From NCBI GenBank assembly GCA_016192135.1, contig JACPUR010000023.1, positions 1 through 64,000 on the forward strand: a DNA stretch of 64,000 bases. The letters run 5' to 3'. The stretch comes from Candidatus Tectomicrobia bacterium (GTDB lineage: Bacteria > UBA8248). The stretch's first letter is position 1, and the number at the start of each line of letters is the position of its first letter. The notes beneath the pieces were generated by a model. It searched no databases, had not been told where the DNA came from, and worked only from the letters and a program-made list of their open reading frames with translations. This document shows, in pieces, positions 34,462 to 42,057 of this stretch. Both the position numbers and the translations under genes were made by a program.

Positions 34462-36365
34462 GCCTTGACCCCGGCCCCCCAGAGGGGCTCGATGACGTGC
34501 TCGAGCCCGAGGTCGCGCAGCGTCCCGGGGAGGGGCCGGCCCGTGGCGCGGTCGTAGCCCGCGGTCTGGTACCAGGTGTCCATCAGGGTGTCCCAGTGGT
34601 CTAGGATGGAGACGCCGGCGATGGGGCCGTCCACGGGGGTGGAGGCGTAGCGCTTCGAGGGCTTCTCCAGCTCGGGGCCGATGCCGCAGCGCAGGTTGAA
34701 GGCCCGCATGAGGGCGGCGGCGCGCCGGCCGGCCCGCATGGCCTCGTCGCGGCGGATGTCCCAGCCGGTGGCGGCGGCGACCGAGCGGCACAGCGTCTCC
34801 ATGTAGACCCGGGTGGTGAAGACGCAGGCCCCGAGCGAGTCCTCGAAGTGCTTGCGGCCGCGCATGGTGGCCACCTGGCGGGCGACGGGCACCGGGTCCT
34901 GGGGCGCGATGCGCGCCGGGAGCCCGAACTCGCTCGGGAAGGTCGGGGGGCCGGTGTCCTTGGTGCCCCCGCTGCCGGTGCAGGTGTCCAGGAGCTCCTC
35001 CCAGCGGGAGCGGTGGTCGTGCCCCCGGGGGCTGTTGCCCACCTCGGTGTAGATGGCGCACTCGGCGGCGGGGCCCCCGATCTTCCCGGAGGCGCGCTTC
35101 ACGCCCTCGGCCAGAATGTCGCCCATGCCCTCGCGCTTGCAGATCATGTCGAGCAGGCGGGCGGCGCCCTCGACGTCCCCCCACTCGAGGCGGAAGCCCA
35201 GGTCCTTGTCGCTGAGGTAGCCCTTCTGCTGGCACTCCATCACCCATCCGCACAGCCAGCCGAACTCGTTCACGTCCACGCAGGCCCGGTCGATCCGGGT
35301 GTTGAGCCAGGAGACCTCCTGCGGGTCGGTGGCGCCGATGGCCCACCCGGCCCCGGACCAGCCCTCGTACTCGGGCTCGTCCACCACCTCGCCCTTGTGG
35401 GCACCCGAGCGGATGACCTGCATGTGGCAGTGGTGCATCCCGCAGGCGCTGCACTGGTGGCCCCGGTGGTCGAAGCCCGCGCGCAGGGCCGGGGCCTCCC
35501 AGAGCTTGGTGTCCACCCCCTCGGGCCAGACGTTGGTGGTGTAGTTGCGGATGGGGAGCGCCCCCATGCCGTGCAGGTTCCGCACCCCGCCGAGGGTGCC
35601 GTACATGTAGAGCCCCTTGGTGGAGGGGTCGGTCTTGAGGTCGTGGGCGATCTCCTCGGCGGCGGCCAGGAGCGCGTGGGGATGGGCCGCGGCCACGCCC
35701 CGGGAGCCGCGCTCGATGGCCACGGCCTTGAGCCTCTTCTTGCCCATGACGGCGCCGCAGCCGTTCTTGCTGGCCACGTGGCCGTAGTCGCCCTGGATGG
35801 CGGCGAAGCGCACGAGGCTCTCCCCGGCGGGGCCGATGGAGTAGACGCTCAAGCGGTGGCCCGAGAGCCTGAGCTCGGCCTCGAGCGCCTGCTGGGTCTG
35901 CCAGGTGTCCTTGCCCAGGAGGGAGGAGGCGTCGCGGAGCTCGGCCTTCTCGTCCGTGATGTGGAGGTAGACCCACCGGGGCGACTGGCCCTGGACGACG
36001 ATGGCGTCGTAGCCGCAGGTCTTGATGTTGGCCCCGAAGAAGCCGTTGGCCTGGGTGTTGGTGGCGCCGTTCGTCAGGGCGCCGCGGGTGACGACGGTGA
36101 GCCCGCCCGTCCCCCACACCGGGAGCCCGGCGAGGGGCCCGGTAGCCATGACGAGGCGGTTCTCCGGGTGGTCCCAGTTCACCTCGGGGGGGACCTCCTC
36201 CCAGAGGATCTTGGCCCCGAGGCCCGCCCCGCCGATCCACTTGCGGCGGTCACCGCCCGTGAAGGGCTCGGAGGTGACCTTCCCGCTCGTGAGGTCCACC
36301 CGCAGGATGCGCCCCGCGTATGCGTAGATGGTGTCCGCCAAGATTCCGCCTCCCGTGGCCGTCAT
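34458..36365 (-). CDS. Tungsten-containing aldehyde:ferredoxin oxidoreductase family subunit (AorB-like)
   Basis: A 635-aa catalytic subunit that would oxidise aldehydes to acids (or run in reverse) at a tungsto-bispterin site. It begins ILADTIYAYAGRILRVDLTSGKV, the typical AOR start. The pterin-binding N-domain follows (WIGGAGLGAKIL, ATNTQANGFFGANIKTCGYDAIVVQG), then GPAGESLVRFAAIQGDYGHVASKNGCGAVMGKKRLKAVAIE. The 4Fe-4S ligands appear as CSACGMHHC, i.e. Cx2Cx4C, slightly wider than the Cx2Cx3C of the Pyrococcus enzyme, plus a distal Cys in SLGACVFTT. EVGNSPRGHDHRSRWEE lies in the substrate domain. Its ATG overlaps the FAD gene stop (ATGA). Confidence 0.93.
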   Translation of the reverse strand: MTATGGGILADTIYAYAGRILRVDLTSGKVTSEPFTGGDRRKWIGGAGLGAKILWEEVPPEVNWDHPENRLVMATGPLAGLPVWGTGGLTVVTRGALTNGATNTQANGFFGANIKTCGYDAIVVQGQSPRWVYLHITDEKAELRDASSLLGKDTWQTQQALEAELRLSGHRLSVYSIGPAGESLVRFAAIQGDYGHVASKNGCGAVMGKKRLKAVAIERGSRGVAAAHPHALLAAAEEIAHDLKTDPSTKGLYMYGTLGGVRNLHGMGALPIRNYTTNVWPEGVDTKLWEAPALRAGFDHRGHQCSACGMHHCHMQVIRSGAHKGEVVDEPEYEGWSGAGWAIGATDPQEVSWLNTRIDRACVDVNEFGWLCGWVMECQQKGYLSDKDLGFRLEWGDVEGAARLLDMICKREGMGDILAEGVKRASGKIGGPAAECAIYTEVGNSPRGHDHRSRWEELLDTCTGSGGTKDTGPPTFPSEFGLPARIAPQDPVPVARQVATMRGRKHFEDSLGACVFTTRVYMETLCRSVAAATGWDIRRDEAMRAGRRAAALMRAFNLRCGIGPELEKPSKRYASTPVDGPIAGVSILDHWDTLMDTWYQTAGYDRATGRPLPGTLRDLGLEHVIEPLWGAGVKA

Positions 36366-37687
36366 GCGTTCACCCTCACTTCGCGCTCCGGCACCGAGGG
36401 CCGGCCCAGCAGGGTCTGGGGCAGGAGCTCCTTCGTGGTCCCCGTGGAGAGGAACGCGAGCCGCACGTCCTGGGGCCGGGCCTTCAGGCGCGCCTTCCAG
36501 GCCGAGAGGTCCCGGCCCGTGTAGACCAGCCCCTTGAGCATGCCCACGTCGTTCGTGGCCCAGATCTCGCGCGTGCGGCCGAGGACGATGGCGCCGGCCA
36601 GCCGCCCTCCCCGGAAGAGGAGCTTCCGGTAGGCGGGCCGGTCGGGCCGCAGGTCCTCGCAGGCCTCGGCCCCGGCGTCGTCCCAGGCGCCGAAGCTGGC
36701 GATCTCGAGGTCCATCACGTCCACGATGTTCATCAGCAGGCTGCCGGGATAGGCCACCTCCCGCCCGGCCATGTTGGCCCCCGCCACCCGGCCGTGCTGC
36801 ATGGCGGTGGGCTCGATGGCGTGGACGGCCCGGCCCCCGCCGATGACGGGGCCCTCGGCCACGTCCCCCGCGGCATAGACGTTGGGGACGCTCGAGCGCA
36901 GGCGCTCGTCCACGACCACCCCGGCCTTCACCTCGACGCCCGAGCCCTTGAGCCACTCCAGGTTGGGCCGGATGCCCGTGGCCATGATGACGAGGTCGGC
37001 CTCGACATCGCCGCCGTCTTTGAGCTTGATGCGCTTGGCCTTGCCCGCGTCCTCGATGGCCGTCACCTGGACCCCGGGCCTGACCGTGACGCCCCGCTCC
37101 TCGAGCCAGGCCTGGACGATGCGGGCCGCCGCCTCGTCCACCATGCGGGGGAGGATGCGCGGGGCGATCTCCAGCACGGTGAGCCTGGCACCCCGGCTTA
37201 CAAGGGCGTTCAGGATGGTGAAGGCGATGAAGCCCGCCCCGATCATGGCGACCCGGGAGCCGGGCTTGATGCCCTCGGCCACCCCGCGCGCGTGGAGGAG
37301 GGTCCAGAAGCTGTGGACGTTCGCCCCCTCCGCCCCCGGGATGGGGGGGCGGACGGCCGAGGAGCCGGTGGCGATGAGGAGGTTGTCGTAGGGGATCTCG
37401 TCCCCGTTCGCGAGGATGAGCTTGCCCGCCTTGGCGTCCACCTTGGCGGCCCGGGCCCCGATGCGGGCCTGCACCTTGAGGGCGGCGAGGCGGTGGGGCC
37501 CGGCCGTCGTGCAGTGGCTCTCCCCGATCTGGCCGGCCAGGTAGTAGGGGAGCACCATCCGCGAGTAGGGCGCCTCGTCCGAGACCAGGATGATCTCGGA
37601 GGCCCCCTTGTCGATCTCCCGGATGGCGGTGATGGCGTTCCAGCCGGCGGTCCCGGCCCCGACGATGACGTTCCGCTGGGCGGCCAT
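36362..37687 (-). CDS. FAD-dependent NAD(P)H oxidoreductase subunit (AorC-like)
   Basis: A 441-aa pyridine-nucleotide-disulfide-type flavoprotein without the redox disulfide. FAD-binding motif NVIVGAGTAGWNA at the N-terminus, YDNLLIATGSSAVRPPIPG, the NAD-binding VAMIGAGFIAFTILNALVSRGARLTVLE, then ADLVIMATGIRPN and VYAAGDVAEGP. In the Aromatoleum-type aldehyde oxidoreductase, the FAD subunit AorC passes electrons between NAD+ and the polyferredoxin AorA; the same set of subunits is encoded here. It starts 2 nt after the ferredoxin stop and overlaps the W subunit. Confidence 0.9.
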   Translation of the reverse strand: MAAQRNVIVGAGTAGWNAITAIREIDKGASEIILVSDEAPYSRMVLPYYLAGQIGESHCTTAGPHRLAALKVQARIGARAAKVDAKAGKLILANGDEIPYDNLLIATGSSAVRPPIPGAEGANVHSFWTLLHARGVAEGIKPGSRVAMIGAGFIAFTILNALVSRGARLTVLEIAPRILPRMVDEAAARIVQAWLEERGVTVRPGVQVTAIEDAGKAKRIKLKDGGDVEADLVIMATGIRPNLEWLKGSGVEVKAGVVVDERLRSSVPNVYAAGDVAEGPVIGGGRAVHAIEPTAMQHGRVAGANMAGREVAYPGSLLMNIVDVMDLEIASFGAWDDAGAEACEDLRPDRPAYRKLLFRGGRLAGAIVLGRTREIWATNDVGMLKGLVYTGRDLSAWKARLKARPQDVRLAFLSTGTTKELLPQTLLGRPSVPEREVRVNA

Positions 37688-37689
37688 GG

Positions 37690-38154
37690 CTAGCGCGCCC
37701 CCGCGAGCGCGGCCCGCTCGGCGGCGAAGGGCCCGAGCCAGTCCTCGGTCTCGGCCTCCGTATAGAGGATGGCCTGGGTCGGGCAGACCTGGGCGCAGGC
37801 GGGAGCGCCGCCGCAGAGGTCGCACTTGAAGGCCTTGTGGGTGTCGGGGTCGTAGAAGACGGTGCCGTAGGGGCAGGCGATGGTGCAGAGCTTGCACCCG
37901 ACGCAGATGCCGTCCACCACGTCCTTGGCCCCGGCCGGGGAGATGACGATGGCCTCGACCGGGCAGGCGGTCAGGCACCAGGCCTCGGCGCACTGGGGGC
38001 AGGTGTAGGGGGCGTAGCTGGTGTGCCCCTCGAAGGCCGAGACCCGGATGACGGACTTCGAGGGCTGGAAGGTCCCGGTCTGCTCGTAGGAGCAGGCCAG
38101 CTCGCACCGCATGCAGCCGGTGCAGCGCTCGGGGATGATCTTGAGTACCCGCAT
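37690..38154 (-). CDS. Polyferredoxin subunit with four [4Fe-4S] sites (AorA-like)
   Basis: A 154-aa electron-transfer protein. Cysteine groups in order are CTGCMRCELAC (12-22 region), CPQCAEAWCLTACP, CVGCKLCTIACP and CDLCGGAPACAQVCP, enough for four [4Fe-4S] clusters, as in HycB/DmsB-like subunits and in AorA of Aromatoleum AOR. No signal peptide, so the complex is cytoplasmic. The ATG at 38154 has GGAGGATTCG upstream. It is the first gene of the operon ferredoxin-FAD-W subunit-MoaD-LpdD, with junctions from a 4-nt overlap to 7 nt. Confidence 0.93.
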   Translation of the reverse strand: MRVLKIIPERCTGCMRCELACSYEQTGTFQPSKSVIRVSAFEGHTSYAPYTCPQCAEAWCLTACPVEAIVISPAGAKDVVDGICVGCKLCTIACPYGTVFYDPDTHKAFKCDLCGGAPACAQVCPTQAILYTEAETEDWLGPFAAERAALAGAR

Positions 38155-38244
38155 CGAATCCTCCTCGATCGGCCGGACCCCGTGACGACACTGCCGCGCG
38201 GATTTTCTCGGGAAGCACTTCCGGAGCTGCCGTTAGCGGAGGCG

Positions 38245-38273
38245 ATTTTGTCAGATGGGGCGCGGGCGGTCAA
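38245..38273 (-). promoter_or_regulatory. Candidate promoter of the aldehyde oxidoreductase operon
   Basis: On the reverse strand TTGACC (38273-38268) and CAAAAT (38250-38245) are spaced by 17 nt, about 90 nt before the polyferredoxin ATG and just after the nitroreductase-fusion stop at 38287. The -10 box has 4 of 6 consensus bases. Confidence 0.45.
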
Positions 38274-38286
38274 TCGGCGGGAGGGC

Positions 38287-39648
38287 TCAGCCCTTCCCGG
38301 CCTCCTCCTGGAGGATCTCGGGCCCCGCGATGCCCCGGCGCTCGAGGAGGGGGATGAGCTTCCTGGGGTCGGCCCGGGCCACGCGCACGGTGTAGTGGAC
38401 GTGCCCGGCGGGGTCGGCCGGGTCGGGCTCGCTCACCACGGAGAGCACCTCCGCCCCCTCATCCTCCAGCGCCTTGAGGAGGGGCACGATCCCGCCCTCG
38501 CCGGGCCGGCGGGAGGCCTTGAGGGAGAAGCGCAGCGCGCCCCGGCCCTTGCCCACCGCGTCCAAGAAGCCGCCCAGCACGTCCCCCCGGGTGATGATGC
38601 CCGCGAGCCAGCCTCCCTCCACGACGGGGATGGCCCCCAGCTTGTTCGCGCGCAGGAGGTCGGCGGCCTGCTCGAGGGAGGCGTCCGGGCCGATGGTGAT
38701 GGGCTCGCGCGTCATCACGTCCTTCACGCGGCGGACGAGGAGGAGGTCGAAGCGGTCCTTGAGCCCCTTGGGCACGTCCGGGGGCAGGAGCACGCCCCGG
38801 ACGTCGCGGTCCGAGATGATCCCCACGAGGCGGCCCTCCTCCACCACGGGAAGGCGGCCGAAGCCCCCCTCGCGCATCATCGCCTGGGCGTCGTAGACGA
38901 GGGTGTCGGGGGAGCAGGTGACGGGGTTGCGGGTCATGCGGTCCGCGACGCGGAGGATGCCCCGGCCCGGCTCGTAGCTCGCGGCGAGGGAGGCGTCCCA
39001 GCCGTCGAGGTGGGTGCGGTCGGAGGCGGGGACGCGGCGTGTCTCCCCGTACCTCGCCTTGGGATGCCCCACCGGGATGAGGCAGGCCGTGCGCACGCAG
39101 GCGGGGATGCCCAGGGCGCGCTTCACCTCGTCCTCGTAGCGGCAGTGCAGGGTGGTGAGGACGGCCCCCAGCCCCCGGGCGCGGGCGGTGAGCAGGAGGT
39201 TCTGCACCGCCGGGTAGATGGAGGCGTAGACGCTGTTGAGCGTCATGACGGAGGGCGCCCCGGGGTCGTCCCCGAAGGAGAGCACCCGCATGTCCAGGCA
39301 GGGGAGGATGAGGACCGGCACCTTGTCCAGGTTGGCCGCGAAGTGGTCGCCCGCCGGGTGCTTCTTCCAGCGCTCGAGGGTGGCCGCCGCCTCGGGCTGG
39401 GTCTTGGCCATCTCGGCCACCTTCTCCTTGTAGGCGTTCCAGGAGCGGTGGTAGAGATCGCGCACCCGGGCCTTGAGCTCCGGGTCGCGCAGCACCACGA
39501 AGTGCCAGGGCTGGCGGTTGCCCCCGCTGGGGGCGCGGACGGCCGCGTCGAGCAGCGCCCGCACGTCCTCCTCCGAAACCGGCTCCTCGGTGAACTGCCG
39601 GATCGCCCGCTGGGTATGGATCGCCTCGTGCAGCGACATCTCGCTCAT
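38287..39648 (-). CDS. Nitroreductase-CBS-CBS-ACT-like fusion protein
   Basis: A 453-aa three-part protein. Residues about 1-220 are an FMN nitroreductase (HTQRAIRQFTEEPVSEEDV, AVRAPSGGNRQPWHFVVLRD, GLGAVLTTLHCRYEDEVKRALGIP). Residues about 235-370 are a CBS pair (DRMTRNPVTCSPDTLVYDA, GRLPVVEEGRLVGIISDRDVRG, DVMTREPITIGPDASLEQA, AIPVVEGGWLAGIITRGDVLG). The C-terminal 75 residues resemble an ACT-like ligand-binding fold (LRFSLKASRRPGEGG, HYTVRVARADPRKLIPLLERRG). The plan suggests a reductase, or former reductase, gated by an adenosyl ligand. It precedes the aldehyde oxidoreductase operon by 130 nt on the same strand. The ACT assignment is tentative. Confidence 0.85.
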   Translation of the reverse strand: MSEMSLHEAIHTQRAIRQFTEEPVSEEDVRALLDAAVRAPSGGNRQPWHFVVLRDPELKARVRDLYHRSWNAYKEKVAEMAKTQPEAAATLERWKKHPAGDHFAANLDKVPVLILPCLDMRVLSFGDDPGAPSVMTLNSVYASIYPAVQNLLLTARARGLGAVLTTLHCRYEDEVKRALGIPACVRTACLIPVGHPKARYGETRRVPASDRTHLDGWDASLAASYEPGRGILRVADRMTRNPVTCSPDTLVYDAQAMMREGGFGRLPVVEEGRLVGIISDRDVRGVLLPPDVPKGLKDRFDLLLVRRVKDVMTREPITIGPDASLEQAADLLRANKLGAIPVVEGGWLAGIITRGDVLGGFLDAVGKGRGALRFSLKASRRPGEGGIVPLLKALEDEGAEVLSVVSEPDPADPAGHVHYTVRVARADPRKLIPLLERRGIAGPEILQEEAGKG

Positions 39649-39747
39649 GGCCGCTCCCCCGGACCGGATGCCCCGAAACCCGCAGCGAACTCTAGCAGAG
39701 GGGGCGAATCCCTCCAATCCTCCCTCGCCCCGGGTTTTCCCTCGTTT

Positions 39748-39813
39748 GTAGGGGCGAACCTCGTGTTCGCCCCCGCGGGATTCGAAGAGGGCGATGACAA
39801 ACATCGCCCCTAC
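39748..39813 (+). repeat. Composite palindromic element, family C (forward orientation)
   Basis: A 66-bp unit made of two hairpins: GTAGGGGCGAACCTCGTGTT with CGCCCC, a short spacer, then GGGCGATGACAAACATCGCCC ending CTAC (described here by its parts). The outer ends GTAGGGGCG and CGCCCCTAC are inverted repeats. The same two-hairpin order occurs in reverse at 46719-46785. Confidence 0.8.
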
Positions 39814-39854
39814 GTATCTCCTTGAATCCCACCCCCTCAATCCGCCCCCCGCCC

Positions 39855-40733
39855 CTACCTCCCCGACGTGACCAACGCCGCCCCGGCCACGACGACCACG
39901 GTGGAGACCACCACCCGCCGGGTGATGACCTCCCGGCCCCGGAGGAACAGGAACGAGAGCAGGAGCACGAAGATGGGCCCCAGGCGGATGAGGGGCGCGA
40001 TGACGGAGAGGGAGCCGTCCCGGAGCGCCGTCCAGTAGTTCACGGCGGCGAGGATGGCCAGGAGGCCCGAGGGGAAGGCGCCCCACATCACCTCCGCGTC
40101 CCAGCGGAAGCGCTGCGAGCTCTCCATGAAGCGCGAGGTGCCGAGGAGCATGAGGTTCGCCATGAAGGCCGAGATCGCGATGCCCAGGAAGGGCGCGTCC
40201 ATCGAGAGGAGCCCCATCTTGCGCAGGTAGGGGGTGACGGCGAAGGCCGCCGTGCTCATGAAGGCGAAGGTGTACTTGGCGAGGGGCCGGCGCTCGCCCC
40301 CCCGCTCGCTCGTGAGGAGGACCATCCCCCCCACCACCAGCGCCACTCCCAGCCAGACCCCGGGCGAGGGCCGCTCCCCCAGCAGCGCCATGCCGATGAT
40401 CACCGCCCCGATGGGGGAGGCCGCCACCAGGGCGTTCGTGCGGCCCACCCCGACCTCCATGTGGGAGCGGTAGGAGGAGTAGCGCGCCACGGCGTTCCCC
40501 ACGAGCCCGACCGCGAGGAACATCCCGACGGCCAGCCAGGGGCTCCCGGCGTAGGAGTCGACGAAGGGGGAGAGGGCGAGGGCGGCCACCCCCATCCAGG
40601 CGTTCACCCAGAGGGTGGCCGTCATGGCCGAGGAGCGGTCCATCAGCCGCCGGACGGTGATCTGGTTGCAGGCGAAGAAGAAGCTCCCCAGCACGGCACG
40701 GACTTCCGCGGGAGGGATCGGGAGATCGCCCAT
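39855..40733 (-). CDS. EamA/DMT-superfamily transporter (tandem copy 1)
   Basis: A 292-aa ten-helix drug/metabolite transporter starting MGDLPIPPAEVRAVLGSFFFACNQITVRRLMDRSSAMTA. It is closely paralogous to the next gene at 40888: both share ACNQI.VRRLMDR, the WVN.WMGV segment, GVGRTNALVAASPIGAV versus GVSRTNAMIAASPLGAV, and an almost identical C-terminus (IFVLLLSFLFLRGREVI...RVV...VVAGA.LVTSGR). The duplication includes the 5' flank: similar sequence around GCCCATCGGGCCTCC and TATGGCACGGCCC precedes both starts. Substrate unknown. The family-C repeat lies just after its stop. Confidence 0.88.
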   Translation of the reverse strand: MGDLPIPPAEVRAVLGSFFFACNQITVRRLMDRSSAMTATLWVNAWMGVAALALSPFVDSYAGSPWLAVGMFLAVGLVGNAVARYSSYRSHMEVGVGRTNALVAASPIGAVIIGMALLGERPSPGVWLGVALVVGGMVLLTSERGGERRPLAKYTFAFMSTAAFAVTPYLRKMGLLSMDAPFLGIAISAFMANLMLLGTSRFMESSQRFRWDAEVMWGAFPSGLLAILAAVNYWTALRDGSLSVIAPLIRLGPIFVLLLSFLFLRGREVITRRVVVSTVVVVAGAALVTSGR

Positions 40734-40887
40734 CGGGCCTCCGGCGGGGGATTGGAGGTGACGCCCGAGTATGGCACGGCCCCTGCCGCGCGGCCATGGG
40801 TGGGCTGGCGGCGGCGCGCCGGGCGGGGTTGCCCATCGGCGGCTGCGTGCGCAGGCCCCGGAGAGGGAAACGCGAGGCCTTGCCCGC

Positions 40888-41766
40888 TCACCTCCCCGAC
40901 GTGACCAATACCGCGCCGGCCACGACGATCAGGGTCGCGATCACCACCCGCTTGGTGATGACCTCCCGGCCCCGGAGGAACAGGAACGAGAGCAGGAGCA
41001 CGAAGATGGGCCCCGTCCGCATGAGAGGGGCGATGACGGAGAGGGAGCCGTCCCTGAGGGCGGTCCAGAAGTTGATGGCCTGGCCGATGGCCAGCGCGCC
41101 GGCCGGGAGGGCCGCCCACATCGCCGCCGCGTCCCAGCGGAAGCGCTGGGGCTTCGCCATGAAGCCCGACGACGTCATGAGGGAGATGTTCGCCATGGAA
41201 GTGGAAAGCAGGATGCCCATCCAGGGGGCGTTCATCGCCAGCAGCCCCGCCTTGCGCAGGTAGGGGGTGATCGCGAAGGACACCAGGGACATGAAGGCGA
41301 AGGCGTACCTCCCCATCGCCCGCCGCCGCCCGTCTCCTTCGCTGGTGAGCAGGATCATCCCCGCGACCACCAGCCCGACCCCCAGCCAGAGGACGGGGCC
41401 GGGGCGTTCCCCGAGGAGCACGATGCCGGCGACCACCGCCCCGAGGGGCGAGGCCGCGATCATGGCGTTCGTGCGGCTCACCCCCACCTCGTAGTTCGAG
41501 CGGTAGGAGCAATAGCGCGCCATCCCCTGGCCCACCATCCCGACCCCTAGGAACATGAGAATGGCGAAGAGGGGCCTGCCCTCGTAGGAGTCCACGAAGG
41601 GCGAGAGCGCGATGGCGAAGACGCCCATCCAGCCGTTCACCCAGAAGGTGACGGTCATGGCCGAATCCCGGTCCATGAGGCGGCGGACCACGATCTGGTT
41701 GCAGGCGAAGAGAAAGCTGCCGATGAGGGCGCGGACTTCCGGGGACGGGAGGGAAAGATCGCCCAT
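40888..41766 (-). CDS. EamA/DMT-superfamily transporter (tandem copy 2)
   Basis: A 292-aa paralogue of the 39855 gene with the same length and the same ten-helix pattern (MGDLSLPSPEVRALIGSFLFACNQIVVRRLMDRDSAMTV). It diverges mainly in helices 6-8 (FMSLVSFAITPYLRKAGLLAMNAPWMGILLSTSMANISLM). It is separated from copy 1 by about 155 nt. Retention of two similar exporters suggests they have separated in substrate or expression. The region upstream contains family-A palindromes and runs divergently to the DinB-like gene. Confidence 0.88.
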   Translation of the reverse strand: MGDLSLPSPEVRALIGSFLFACNQIVVRRLMDRDSAMTVTFWVNGWMGVFAIALSPFVDSYEGRPLFAILMFLGVGMVGQGMARYCSYRSNYEVGVSRTNAMIAASPLGAVVAGIVLLGERPGPVLWLGVGLVVAGMILLTSEGDGRRRAMGRYAFAFMSLVSFAITPYLRKAGLLAMNAPWMGILLSTSMANISLMTSSGFMAKPQRFRWDAAAMWAALPAGALAIGQAINFWTALRDGSLSVIAPLMRTGPIFVLLLSFLFLRGREVITKRVVIATLIVVAGAVLVTSGR

Positions 41767-41900
41767 CGGGCCTCCGCCGGGGAATTGGAGAGATGACGCG
41801 CGCGATTATGGCACGGCCCATGCGGCGCGGCCATCGGGTGGGCTATACTCAAAAGGCGGCGTATGGCCTGAAGGTTGATTGGCCGCATGACTCCGATTTC

Positions 41901-42016
41901 TCCCTCACCCCCGGCCCCTCTCCCAAGAGGAGAGGGGTGCGGTGTACGTGAAAGCATCACCTCTGACGAGACAAGTCACGCTCCCTCTCCCTCCGGGAGA
42001 GGGCTGGGGTGAGGGA
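41901..42016. repeat. Paired family-A palindromes in inverted orientation
   Basis: Left unit CCCTCACCCCCGGCCCCTCTC with GAGGAGAGGGG, right unit CCCTCTCCCTCCGGGAGAGGG followed by CTGGGGTGAGGG. The right end is the reverse complement of the left end, so the whole 116-bp block is a large inverted repeat enclosing about 45 bp of unique sequence. It resembles a small MITE-like or BIME-like unit. Confidence 0.75.
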
Positions 42017-42057
42017 TTACTTCCGGGCTCGACTCCATCTCCAGGAGACCCACCGGC

